A stretch of 64,000 nucleotides of DNA from Aptenodytes patagonicus (taxonomy: Eukaryota > Chordata > Aves > Sphenisciformes > Spheniscidae): assembly GCF_965638725.1 (NCBI RefSeq), contig NC_134962.1:1185501-1249500 (forward strand), written 5' to 3'. Position 1 is the stretch's first letter. Each line of letters begins with the position of its first letter. Shown piece by piece: positions 12,561 through 24,521 of this stretch. The translations under genes and the position numbers were made by a program. The notes below the pieces were generated by a model that saw nothing but the letters and a program-made list of their open reading frames with translations, searched no databases and was not told the DNA's origin.

Positions 12561-12880
12561 CCCCCCCCCCCGGGCCTGGCTCCCCCGGGCCTCAGACCGG
12601 TGACCTCAGCCCCTCCCCGGGCCTGCGTCCCCACCATGTCCCGGTCACCTCAGCTCCCTCGGTCCCACCCGTGGGCTCCCCACTCCCCCGCACCCCATGT
12701 CCCCCCATCCCCTCTCATCCCGCCCTGTGCCCCCGGGTATCCCACCCTGTGCACCTCGCCCCCCCCCCCCCCCCCCCCCCGTGCCCCCAAGCCCCCGCCT
12801 CGTGTTCCCCCACCCGGCACCCCCAGGTCCCCCACCCCATGTCCTCCTGCCCTGTGCCCCCAGGTCCCCCACCCCGTGAG
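12540..12880. repeat. C-rich low-complexity tract
   Basis: A long run of CCC and CCCCA-type repeats includes an unbroken poly-C of more than 20 bases near 12757-12780. Long open frames across it are compositional artefacts. Confidence 0.7.
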
Positions 12881-13354
12881 GGCACGTGTGTCACCCTAGA
12901 AGGCACGGGGGGTAGGGGGGTCCCCTGTCTCTGCCACCATCCCGCTGCCGGGCAGGGACGGGGACCAGCGTTTCCCCAGTCCCGCTGAGCCCAGCAAAGG
13001 TGCGCGCGGCTGCTGGGGCCGGCGGCAGAGGGGGACAGCAAACGGGTCTAAACCTTCTAAAATCCGGCCCAGGACGTTGCTCAGGGCGGGGGGAGGCGGG
13101 CTGGGGTGGGGGGTGACGGGCAGCGGGTGACCCCTCACCCGCCAGACCCCTGTGCTCGGCTGACAGGACCCGCTGGCACTGCCCGACACGGCTGCCCTGC
13201 AAAGGCCCCAGGAGACACTCGCAGACACCCCCCCCCGGGCAGGGCAGGGACCCTGCCTCACCTGCCTGCAGGTGGGCACCGCTGCCTGCCCGCGGGCAGC
13301 CCCGAGGTGTGCGGGGCAGGGGTCTGGCACACCCTGCGGCGGGGGCTGGCAGCC

Positions 13355-13766
13355 GAGGGCACGGCGCAGGCAGGGGAGGGCATGGCACAGGCAGAGGCAG
13401 GCATGGTGCAGGCAGAGGCGGGTATGGCGCTGGCAGCAGAGGGCATGGCGCTGGCAGCAGAGGGCATGGCACAGGCAGAGGCGGGCATGGCGCTGGCAGC
13501 AGAGGGCACGGTGCAGGCAGAGGCGGGCATGGCGCTGGCAGCGGAGGGCACAGCGCAGGCAGGGGAGGGTATGGCACAGGCAGAGGCGGGCATGGCGCTG
13601 GCAGCGGAGGGCACGGTGCAGGCAGAGGCGGGCATGGCGCTGGCAGCAGAGGGCACGGTGCAGGCAGGGGTCGGCATGGCGCTGGCGGCAGAGGGCACGG
13701 TGCAGGCAGAGGCGGGCATGGCGCTGGCAGCGGAGGGCACGGCGCAGGCAGGGGTGGGCATGCCAT
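13355..13766. repeat. 21-bp minisatellite (GGCAyGGyGCwGGCAGmrGmG units)
   Basis: About 20 tandem units of 21 bp are built on GGCATGGCGCTGGCAGCAGAG and GGCACGGTGCAGGCAGAGGCG. Because 21 is divisible by three and the units carry few stop triplets, several frames stay open on both strands. The repetitive MALAAEGTVQAEAG or SAASAMPASACT proteins this gives are not supported as genes. The array lies 470 bp upstream of the DUSP15 start. Confidence 0.85.
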
Positions 13767-14236
13767 CGGGCGCTTCACCGCGTGGCTGCACAGACCTTCC
13801 TTGATGGAGCGGGACAAAGGTTTTGTTCTTTTCCCAACACTGCAGCCTTGTGCGGCCGCGGTGAGCAGCGGCGACAGGCAGCAGCCAGCGCGGCCCCTGC
13901 GCTCCCACGCCACGGCGCAGAGGGGGAGTTTCTCCTCCTTTGTCTGCTCCCGGCGAGAGCAGTAGCCGGGGAAGGGCCTCGGCAGGAGCCACGGAGGACG
14001 GCAGCCAAGGTCCCCTCTGCCCCGGCACAGCCACTGCCAGCTCGGCCTTGCCGCACTGGGAACGAGCCTGCCCGCCACGGGCAGCGATCCCGGAGGAGCT
14101 GGGCTCTTCATGACGGAAACCTGACCAGGGAGCGTGCGGAGCGGGGACGGCAGCTGCGCCTGGGGACGGGGAGGACGGCAGCATTGGGGACAAGGACACC
14201 CGCTCCCCGTCCCCCCCGCGGCGCCCGCTGCCGGCC

Positions 14237-17200
14237 ATGGGAAACGGCATGAGCCAGGTAACGGGGAGCACTGGGGCGGCTGCTCTGCAGGGCCGGCCAT
14301 GCCAGGGCGGCTTGTCCCGGCGCTGGAGGTGGGAGAGGTTTGCCTGGCGGCTCGCTCTGCCGTGCCAAGTGGCGTTTCACCTGCCGGCACTGGATCCGGC
14401 ACAGGGCTCGGCTGTCGGGCAGCTTGTTTACTTGCTGGCGGAGTGAAATTGGAGGAGAAGCAGGCAGGGACGCTGCACCAGCCCGCAGCCATGGCTCGTC
14501 CCCACAGCCGCCTGGGGGGTGTGGAGGGCGGGGGTGACAGCGAGCTCCTCTGAGGGAGGGGGGGAACCTTTTCCAACGCCTGTAAAACCAAGGCACCAGC
14601 TCCTGAGCACACACCGGGAGCCCTGTGTGACCCCGAGCCCAGCGGTCCTGCACCCCCTGCTCAGCAGGGCCGGGCTGTGCGTGGGGCTCAGCATCACTGG
14701 GCAGAGGGGATGGGCACTATTTATGGTCGTTTGAGCTTCCCCTTGTCACAGGTGAACAGAGACACCTTTTTCCTGCAAGAATCTCCAGCTCCTCAGCTTT
14801 AAACACCCTTCCCCAGCCCCATAACCGCTCGTTATCTGGGGAAGTGCCCAGTGCTGCAGACGGGGCTGTACTGCCCCGTTTTCTCCAGCGAGGAGTGGGT
14901 CAGAAGGGTGCTGGGGATGGGAACGTGCCGCTATTTGTGGCTCGGTGTCCTGCCCTTGGGAGCTGCCCTTGCTAACTGACGCTTTCCTACCAGCTCATTT
15001 CAGTGCTGCAGCTGCAAGTTAAAGGCGCCCTGTCGATAGAAAATCGATCTAGAATCTTAGGAGTCATAAAAAAAACCCTCTTTAAGCTGTTTGACCAAGA
15101 GAAATGTTTCAAAACATGGGCAGTGAGATAAGGGCGAGCCCAGCTGTGCTGGTAGAGATCACCTCTGCCTGCCCAGGTCCTGGGCACCAAACATCGCAGC
15201 AGGGACAATTTGGAGGGGAACTGGCTGGACGTGGGAGTGAACAGCCCAGGGAGCCTCGCTGCCCAGGCTGGGAGAAAGGGAAAATATAAAATAGCTCCAG
15301 CTAAGAAGGGATGCAAGGTATCCCACTTCTGCATCCGCAGTGCAATTAACAGAGGTGTTGTCAAGTAATTATCTTCTCATCATGAAAAGTGGAATTTCAC
15401 AAGGAAAATAAGATGAAGACACGGTGTCCAGAGCGATCTGTTCCTGGGCTGTAAGAAACGGGCTCCCTGCAGTGCAGGGTGAGGGGAGCAGAGCTTGGGG
15501 CTGGTGGGGGGACCACCGCATCCCCCCAGGCTTCTCCGTGCCTGTTGCTTCCCCGTCCCTCGGACAGCAGGACTTCCGCAGGCCACGGGTATAGTCCAAG
15601 GCTGTATGGAGGCGTATGCAGCTTGCTGAGCTCAGATAAAAAGCTCCAACAAAGAATTTATCGATAATAAGCAAGAGGAGCAATAAAAAAGCTGTGGGTG
15701 ACTCCCAGCGCCCGCGAGGGTGCAGCGCCAGGCGGTTGTGCAGGTTGGGGTGCCAGGGCTGCATCCAGCTCCGCGTGCTGGATGCCAGAGCAGCGGCAGC
15801 CCCAGGAGCGCCCGCAGTCAGCTGCACCGGCACCGCTCCAGCCCCGGGGCTGCGGGGCTGGTGATGGTCACGTTAATGGCAGAACTTTGGCCTTTCCGGC
15901 CGAAGTCGCTGCTTCCCACGGGGGGTCCTGGCAGGGCGGGCACCACAGCACAAGGTCGCTTCTCACGCTGCCACTTCTTGTGTTCCGCAGATCCTCCCCG
16001 GCCTCTACCTTGGGAACTTCATCGGTAAGCGGAGCCCCGCCGCCGCAGAGACGCCCTCCAGCCGGGGAGCTGGGCTTGCTTGAGTTCATGGCTCCCTGCC
16101 TGCAAATGCTGCCCGACCCCCTGCCAGCGCCCACCACACACTCCGCTCTGCCACTCGGTTTGTGTTGGCAGCAGCGAGAGCGGAGGCACCAGGGGGAAAC
16201 GCAAGGCAGAAACCCTCTGCCTTCATTTTGGTTTCCTTATTTAACGGCTGCCCGGAGCTCTCAGGACACACGGGGGGCTGTGGCTTCGCCAGGAAGGGTC
16301 CCAGCAGCCTGTCCCTGAGGTGACACCGCCGGCTGGGACCGGGAAGCCCTCGCAGCCATCCCGCTTCCCCTGCGCAAGGCAGCGAGCTGGGCAGGCTGGG
16401 AGGGGACGGGGGCACGCGGGGCAGGACAGGGCAAGCCGGGCTTTGCTTTCAAAACCCCCAAGTCCTGTGGGTGAACTTCACCTGCCGCAGTGGGCTGTGC
16501 CGTGTTCCTGAGCTGGTGTGGACCCCGTGCCGGGAGCAGAGGAGCTGGTGGTGCCGCACCAGCACAAGGGAGCAGGACCGGAGCTGCTCAGGGTGATGCA
16601 CCCCAGTTCCGCAGCTGCAGGAGATGCAGGAGGGGGCTGCCCACCCTCAGGAGGGAATTTCTCCCAGAGGCAGTCACCCCTTCCCACACCAATTCACTAT
16701 TTTAAGGGGTTTTCATTGGCAGGGGACAACAATTCATGACCAAGTGATGGCATCTGCCATCACAAACCAGCATTTATTAGTGCTTCTGCCTCCCTAATGG
16801 CTCTTTTGGCAGCTTGATTCCCGCTGTAAGTGCTGAGAAGGTTTAAAACCACTGGTGTGAATTGCTAAGAAAATGTCATTGGATCCTGAGCAGCGGCCCT
16901 GGCCAGGGCTGCCCTGTGCTCCCTGCACCCCATGGAGCACCTTAGGGTGGGCTGTGACTCGCTGGGAGCAGAGGGGCAAGGGCACCTGCCTCCCAGGTTC
17001 ATCGCAGGGGTTCCTGCGAGTGACCACTGACGTGGGGTCTTGGCCTGATGCCACCTGAGCATCGCTCTACCAAGCGATCCAGGGTGACGACAGAGATTTC
17101 AGGCCTGCTGCATTAAGCTCTGACTGCTCACAGAGACATTCTCTCCAACTGAAAGCTTTTCGAGCCGCTGTAAGCCTTGAAGCTGGTGTCACTAATTGCC

Positions 17201-20200
17201 ATCACTCTGCCTGCCCAAGGCGGGTGGGAAGGTGGCGGGTGCTGTGCAAGTCCCCACGAGGGTCCCCACCTCCCTCCCCACACGCACACGGCACGGCTCG
17301 CCTGTGGAGCATCTCTCTTGAGACTCACTCCTATTAAAATCCACATCATGCCGTTAGCACATTGCAGTCTGGATTCCCGAGCCAAGGTTTTGCACCACGT
17401 GAAAGTTGAGAAACCCAAAGTGGCGAGATGGGAAAATGTTAGTCCTCCTCTCCGGCAGCTCGTGCAGCATCCGCCGGTTGTGGCATGAAAGGGAACCATG
17501 CCAGCGAGACGAGCATGCTCCCCTCCCAGCATAACAACGGCTGTGCTGGACCAGTGACCAGGATCACAGCCAGGGATGCTGAAGCATTAGTGAGAAGCAG
17601 GTCATTGCCCCAGACAGCTGAGGATACCCGATTTCTGTGCATGCAACTGCAGAGAGTATACACGCAGAGTGCTGCAAGGTGCTGTTCTGGTGTTTTCTGC
17701 AGATCCCTCGGGTGCTAAAGAGGAACTCAGGCAGAGTGAGCCAAACTCAGGGTTGATACGAATCGCTGCAGCTCCACTTCCATAGTTCACAAGATAAAGC
17801 AGATCCCTCAAGCTGCAGCAAGTCCCATTGCTACGTACGTGTTTGCACAGGGGAGGTGCAGGCAGAGCGCGCATCTCCTCCCCAAGCTGGGGACAAGTAC
17901 GGGCAGGCAGGAAGCTGCCTGCTTGCAAAGGAGGGAGTTTTTCCATGCAGGTGTGAATGCTCACCCCGGCATGAGCAGCAAGGCCAAGTGCCTTCACAGG
18001 GAGGAGGTCTCTGGTTTGGTATCACAGGGTTTGCGTTCCAGGTTTCCAGGGTGCATTTGCATATTTGCCCGCGTCTGTGCCACTGCACGCGGGGGTTGTG
18101 ATGCAGCCGATCCTCTGGAGCAAGGCTTTGCGTGCTGTCTGTCTGCAGGAGCACGGCAGATGCGCTTGTAGGAAGAGAAAGGTAAGAAACGAATACATGC
18201 TAATATCTAGTTTTACCCTGTAGATGCCAAAGACCTGGAGCAGCTAAGCCGGAACAAGATCACCCACATCATTTCGATCCATGAATCTCCCCAGCCCTTG
18301 CTGCAGGTAGGGTCCTGCACCCGACGCCACCATGTAGATCTCTGCAGCTCCTTCCATGCTTGCAGCATCTTCCTTCCCCCTCTGAGCATCCCACGGCACG
18401 TACACCTCTCCCCTCTCCCCGGTCAGTGGTCCCAGAGGAGCTGGGCAGCCCCCCCCGGCATAGGAAACTGGCCATCTTGTGACTATAACCTGGCCTTGAA
18501 CGCTGATGGGAAACTATTTCCAGCTCTCCAGCCTCATCTTGTTTCCCACCCCCTCCCATGAGCTGCCTGTCCCCCACTGCCCTCCCCCTGCCAAGGGAGA
18601 GAGCGGCCCCATCCCCAGGCAGGGGGATGCTGTGTTGGGGGAGCGAAGCCCCGCAGGCAGCACTGGGGCGAGGAGCAAAGGCGCTGCCAGACCGGCTGCA
18701 AGCATGCGTGACACCCCAACCACAGCGCCCGAGTTTCTCCTCTTCCTTTTGTGTCTTCCAGGACATTACCTACCTCCGCATACCCCTGCCTGACACCCCC
18801 GAGGCCAACATGTGAGTACCCCGGGAAGGCCGGGGCCGGCTCGGGGCGTGCGGGAGGTCTGGGCTCTGCAGGGCGATGAGGGCTCACGGCACCCCGAGCC
18901 CTTAAGGTGCTGCCTCCAGCTCCTCAAGTGCAGCGACCTGCAGGCTGGAGGCATGATGCCCCGGTGCTGGGGACCACCTCTGGACCCCAACAGCATCCCG
19001 GCTCAGTAACCGCTGGGGAGTGAGTCCCGGCCCTGGGGTGAGGCGAGGGGCAGCCCCTCTGCAGCACCAATGGAGAGGAGCAGCAAGCATCCCCCCGGGA
19101 GGTGCCTGGAGGCGGGGAGAGCAAGTAAAGCGTGTGCAGGCAGCTGAGGGCGCTGGCGTGGCTGGAGGCGCGAGCAGCTAAGCTCCCACTGCCCCAGCAC
19201 AAGTCACAGGAGTCCCAGGGCAGCCCCACACATCCCCAGCACAGCCGCAGAGCAGCACCCGCTCCCGTCCCCAGCACGGCGTGAGCTGGCCCGTGCACCT
19301 TCCCTTGGGAAACAACAGCACTGAGCTGCTCGGGTCTCAGCAGCTGCTGGCAGTGCTTGCAAAGCAACAGGCAGTTTATGTGCATCCTCAAATGCGCAGG
19401 GCTGCTCTGTCTGCAGCCTAAAAATCCTGTTCCACCCCTGAAGTCCTTATTCTGTCTGGTTTATTTTTCCTGCTAGCAAGAGGCACTTCAAGGAATGCAT
19501 CAGTTTTATCCACCAGTGTCGCCTGCACGGAGGGAACTGCCTCGTCCACTGGTAACACTTCTGTCCCCGCCTGATGCCATGTCCCCCCAGCACAGCAGAG
19601 AAGAGAAGATCCAGCCCCCAGCCCCCCGCTTTGGCTGCAGACCCCTGATCAAAGCCAGCCTGTGCCAGAGGGCTCCGTGCCCACGGATCCACCCAGGGTC
19701 TACCCTCGGCTGTGGCTTGTGACTCAAACCCAGCAGGATCCAGGCAGCCCTGGAGATGGGGCAGCTTCTTGCTGCAGCTGAGCAAGAGGGAAGAGCGGGG
19801 TTTGGGGCAGGCAGCCAGGCAGCGGCCGCTGCTCTCACTTCCCCGGGGAGGAGCGGGTATTTATAGGCACTGATGGAGAGGCACTTGGAAGGGCTCAGGC
19901 GTCCCAGAGAGCAAGTTCTTGGAGAAGAGGAACCGAAATAGCTGTAGCACAGGGGTGGAGGAAGGGGCGAGCGTGGGGTCAGGGTGCGCCGCTGACAGCG
20001 GCCCTTCTGCCCTTTCCCTTGCCAGCCTTGCCGGCATCTCCCGCAGTACCACCGTGGTTGTCGCCTACGTCATGGCCGTCACGGAGCTGAGCTGCCAGGA
20101 GGTGCTGGAGGCCGTCCGAACCGTCCGGCCCGTCGCCAACCCCAACCCCGGCTTCAGGCAGCAGCTGGCTGAGTTTGGTGGTGGCTCAGCCCGCAAGGTG

Positions 20201-20582
20201 GGACCAGCCTCTGCCACCCATGCTCTGCTCCACAGCTGAGCCTGCCCATGGGTCTCAGAGCAAGGACGAGTCCCCAGGGGACCAGGTTGCTTCCCTGCTC
20301 CCCTTGCTGGCAGGCTTGGACCTGCCCTTGGAAACAGGCACCTTAGTTTGCTTCTCCCTCCTTCCCCAGGTCCGCAGGCACCTGAAGCAGAGGTATGGGA
20401 CATCCCCTTTCAACGACGAGGAAGAAATAAAGGCCTTGCTGCCAGCGGGGAGAGGCGGACCGTCCAGGACGGAGGGAGCTCTGCAAGGGCTGGTCCCAAG
20501 AGCCAGAGACATCAGAAGCACGACTCCCTTCCTGCTGCGGGTGAAGAGGACGTTCTCCTGCATCCCGGCTTGTCTGAAATGA
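14237..20582 (+). CDS. DUSP15: DUSP15 / VHY dual-specificity phosphatase
   Basis: Seven coding exons: 14237-14257, 15991-16024, 18224-18306, 18762-18811, 19477-19551, 20026-20197 and 20370-20582. All have AG/GT borders, phases agree, and the total is 648 nt (215 aa). The start MGNGMSQ has Gly2, an N-myristoylation context as in human VHY, so the product is probably membrane-attached. The fold runs ILPGLYLGNF, NKITHIISIHESPQP, DITYLRIPLPDTPEAN with the probable general acid Asp57, then the signature HCLAGISRS with catalytic Cys88 and Arg94. Human has Phe where this has Leu89. ANPNPGF and a basic C-terminal tail follow. It dephosphorylates Ser/Thr/Tyr substrates; roles in testis and oligodendrocytes are reported for mammals. 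The C-terminus is a little shorter than the human 235-aa form. Earlier exons could exist upstream, but the MGNG start is conserved. Confidence 0.95.
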
Positions 20583-21340
20583 CCCCAGCCAAGGGCGAGC
20601 AGCAAGAATCACCCAACAGCCTGGGAGAGATGAAGGAGCCACAGCACAGCGGGCCGGGGGAGCACTGCGCAGGGGAACCGCGCCAAGCCCAGCTCCTTCT
20701 TCTCTTCTGGGGTGTGAGCGTGCCATCCTCTGTCCTGGCTGTCCGCTGTCAGGGAGGGATTTGTGTGCCAGGCTCTGCAGCGCTCGGTGGGCTCAGCCCC
20801 TTCACACCCAGCGTATTGGGGACGCCTGGTGAAAGGCGCAGGTCTCTGTCCTCAGGTCACTGCGGGCTGCTGCTCGGGGCAGAGCGACAGAAGGGATCTC
20901 TCCAGCCACAGGGCCAGCACCCAGGTGATGCCAGCAGCAGCTTTAGCACTTGGGTACCCGCTGCACGGGCCTCAGGGTACACAGAGCGCGGGAGAGCCGG
21001 CGCTCCCCTTGGAGCAGTTTTCCCACCAGCAGCACAAGCTCCCAGAGCCGAGGCGGCTGCGGAGCAGGGACACGCGGGTGCATTAGCAGGTAATGCCACT
21101 GCACCGGCTCCCAGGCGAGGGTCCAGCTCCAGCCCGGCCAAGCACAAGCCCTGAGCGAGCACTGTAGCTTTAGGAGTCCATTGCACCCCATTCCCACCCA
21201 TCCCAGGGCACAATCTTTAAAAGGTGGGAACTAAGCATTTAACCTGGCCAGACCTCACTAAAGCAGGGCCTTAAGCCATTTTGCTTAAGGACTTTCTATG
21301 TCCCCCCAGTAATAAACACCTATTTTCCGTGGTCTGCCTG
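20583..21340 (+). promoter_or_regulatory. DUSP15: DUSP15 3'UTR with polyadenylation signal
   Basis: The first good signal after the DUSP15 stop is AATAAA at 21311-21316, followed by a GT-rich stretch (CCGTGGTCTG). This gives a 3'UTR of about 0.75 kb. Confidence 0.6.
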
Positions 21341-23970
21341 GGGCGCGGTCTGACTCCCCTGCGATGGCCGGATCAGAAGGGGGACGCTGAGGAGGAAGGT
21401 ACCGGCGTGGGGCAGGTTTGGAGGCTGCTGCTGGCCGCTCTCTGCAGCCCAGGAAGGAGTGGGCTGGGGACACCGGCACGCCTGGACAGTGGACCGCCCT
21501 GCTGCCTTGCAGGAAGGTTATAAGACAGGCCAGAAACCCGGGTGCCATAGCAGGGCTCTCTGTGGGGACAGGGTCTGCTCCAGGAGAGGTCGGGCAGCAG
21601 CAGGCAGGCACTCACGTGGAGCCTGTTTCACTGCAGCCTCTCTACTCACCGGGTCTGGGAGAACCGGGTCCAGGAGCCTGCTGGGAGCACTGAGAGCCTC
21701 GGGACATGCTGGGCAGAGGCATTTACACCCAGGGTTTTCCTGTTCATGCTATAAACCCATGGCGAGGCCAAACACTGAGCAATGGCACCTCCAGCCCAGC
21801 TCCACGGCACAGCAATATGTATTTATTTTGGAAGATCTGGTTCACACAACTGGAAAAACCCAGGCAAGGGCAGGGTTAGCTGCGAGTTAATGTTTGACTC
21901 CTTTTGAAGCCCATTTTGGCATGAAAAGTTTAAGGGTTGAGCAGCTTTGCCTCCTCTGCACATGGAGCAGCACAGCGGGGAAACCGGCTCCAGAGCATCT
22001 TCGCTGATGCCAGGGTAATTAGATCCCGTGGGTCCTGTGCGTCACTCCGCGGCTGTCAGACGAGATGAAAATCCCCGGCTGATAAAGGCTTATCCCATCA
22101 GGCTGGGGCTGGCTAACAAGCCGGCGGCTACGATTATCTCCTGGCCTTGGATGTAATCTGTGCAAGCCATTGAGAGAGGTTGTGCAATGACCCCTTGCCA
22201 TTGCCCCGCTTCCCAAGGCAGAAAGAGGAGATGCGGATCCTCCGTCGGTCAGTCCCGGGCCCTTTTCCAGGAACACGGCCCCTGACTTGCTCGGATGAGG
22301 GGTGCAGGGGGGGCCAGGGCGCTGCCCCAGCAGAGGCACAGCCAGCTGGAAATCCCCTCCTCGCTGGCACGGTGCAGAGAGCAGAGCGGCTTCCTGCGCC
22401 GCCCCGAGTGCGGCAGGGTGCCAGGCTGGCCGCGGCAGCACCGAGCGGGATGGCTGCGGGCTGCCAGGGTGAGGGCGAGCATGGCCCAATGCTGGCTAGG
22501 CCAGGGGGGGGTCCTACCTGCCGCCCCTCTCCCCCTCCCCGAACCAGGACTCCCCCAGCTCCTGACGCTCAGAGCCACAGCGCTGGCATCACCGCCTCCT
22601 CCTCTTCCCAGGCAGAGAGAGCCGCGCTGTAGACAGACCTCGGGTTAGCCACGGTCCCGCACCCCGAGCAGGCGCAGGCAGGGCGGCCAGGCTTTGCTCT
22701 GCAGCAAAGGGGGCACGGACAAGCTCATTAGGGAGAGCAAGCCCCTGCCAGCGTGGCTGGCTCGTACACCCGTGTGGCCCCATGTGTCCTCTGTGCCACG
22801 CGGCCATGCCCCCATCCCCGCACTCTGCAGGAAAGCCTGGGGCCGGGCACTGTGTCGCTGCTTATTCATTTCGAGGCTTTGCAGCCCCGAGCAGCCCGCC
22901 AGCTCTTGGGAGCCTCATCTCTCCTCCCCGCGAGAGGTGACTTTCTCTGACTCAGAGCTAGAAAGGAAACCCAGCGCGCTGTGAAAGGAGACCCATCGGA
23001 CTGCGGGCCGGGCAGAGGAGCCGGGTTTCCCCACACAGCGACACATGGCTCTGCAGCAGTGATGGAAGAGCCGACACCAGCGTCATGCCAGGGCAGCCCA
23101 GTGAGCCCAGAGGGCAAAGCCCACCCGGCCCATGCCCTGCTGCTGGGATGGGCAGGGGTCACACTACCAGCCCTGCTCCAGCACAGCCCTTTGCAAGGTG
23201 CTTGGTGCCAGACAGCTCCATCCCTGCCCTACACCAGGTGAAATCCCTCTTCCTCCTGAAAGGACGGCTGAGCCAGGCTCCTCGCTGAAGGGAGGGACAG
23301 ACCCCCCTGGCAGCAGCGGCATCGAGGAAGAATGCTCAGGAGCCAGCTGGGAGTGAAGGGGCTGTCTGGGACCCTACGCTAAGCCTGACCCTCTCCCAGC
23401 GCTGACGCCCGTCTCACCCACGTGTGCACCAGCACGTACACCCACCTCCCCGCAGAGCAGCGCAGGCACGGGAAGCTGTTTCCCGAGGCGTGGGAAGGCC
23501 CGTGACCACGGGCACCACGTCTCCCCTGCGGGGATGGCTTCTGCCAGGAACCCCGGGGCTGGAGGGGAGCCGGCGCGGGCACGGGATGAGTCAGGCTCCC
23601 TCGCCGGCCCCCGGCAGCCCTTGGCACAACTCATCTCGCCCCTTCCCACCTGGTTCCCATTCGACTCAGCACCCAGAGCGCCGCGAGGCAGATGCGAGTG
23701 TTAGAGCGGAGGAGAGATTCGAGAGATGGGGTAACGTCACTGCTCACACCAGCCTGGAAACCCCGTGCCTGTTCCTGCAGGTCCCCACCCCCGCGGGCTG
23801 AGACGCTGGTCCCACAGGAGGACACGGCTCCCGGGACAGGGAGGTGTCCTGGTCCCTGAAGCAGGAGGACGGGGGAGCAGAGTCCTCCTTCCCCTGCGGG
23901 AAGTGTGCGGGAGTCCTGAAAGTCTGAACGGAGGCACTTGGGGTGTGCAGGGGAGTCCCCTGTGCTTTCT
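21341..23970. other. DUSP15-IRF10 spacer
   Basis: GC-rich sequence with no recognisable gene. It holds three GATA-type cores within about 60 bp (GATAA 22081, TTATC 22090, TTATC 22134) and a TGACTCAG AP-1-like site near 22950. Open frames here lack homology and splice logic. Confidence 0.4.
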
Positions 23971-23973
23971 GGT

Positions 23974-24346
23974 GCCCTGTCCCCTCTCCCGTGGGCTGCC
24001 CTGTCCCCTCTCCTGTGGGTGGCTCTGTCCCCTCTCCCGTGGGTGCGAGGTGCCCTGTCCCCTCTCCCATAGTCTGCCCTTTCCCCTCTCCTCTGGGTGG
24101 CCCTGTCCCCTCTCCCATGGGTGCGAGGTGGGTGTCCCCTCTCTTGTGAGTGGCCCTGTCCCCTCTCCCGTGGGTGTGAGGTGCCTGTCCCCTCTCCCGT
24201 GGGTGGCCCTGTCCCCTCTCCCGTGGGTGCGAGGTGCCTGGCCCCTCTCCCGCGGGTGGCCCTGTCCCCTCTCCCGTGCGTGGCCCTGTCCCCTCTCCCG
24301 TGGGTGCGAGGTGCCTGTCCCCTCTCCCGTGGGCTGCCCCGTCCCC
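23974..24346. repeat. Minisatellite upstream of IRF10
   Basis: Tandem, imperfect units of about 21-30 bp are based on CCTGTCCCCTCTCCCGTGGG, often with a GTGCGAGGTG extension. There are about 15 copies. The array ends some 45 bp before the first interferon-response element. Repetitive RERGQGHP-type open frames on the minus strand are by-products. Confidence 0.85.
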
Positions 24347-24392
24347 CCCTCGCCGAGCCGGCGGCGCAGCCAGAGCCGCCGCCGGCGGGCGG

Positions 24393-24432
24393 GAAAGGGA
24401 AAGTGAAAGCCGGAGCCGCGCTTTCGCTTTCG
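24393..24432 (+). promoter_or_regulatory. Paired interferon-stimulated response elements (ISRE/IRF-E)
   Basis: GAAAGGGAAAGTGAAA at 24393-24408 has three GAAA cores, each separated by 2 bp, a textbook IRF/ISRE site. CTTTCGCTTTC at 24421-24431 is a second GAAANNGAAA site on the other strand. They lie 90-130 bp upstream of the IRF10 start codon, so interferon or IRF control of IRF10 is expected. There is no TATA box, and GGGCC-rich sequence follows. Confidence 0.75.
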
Positions 24433-24521
24433 CCGCCCCGACACGTTCCCTTGGGGCGGCGGGGCCGGGCCGAGCCGGGCCGGGCCGGGCTGGGCTGGGC
24501 CGGGCCGGGCGCGGGGCCGCG

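Noticed and set aside
12891-14612. 573-aa open frame on the minus strand and several open frames of 200-340 aa over the same region
   Set aside because: They run through the 21-bp minisatellite and GC-rich flanks, have no domain, and include the antisense of the DUSP15 first exon.
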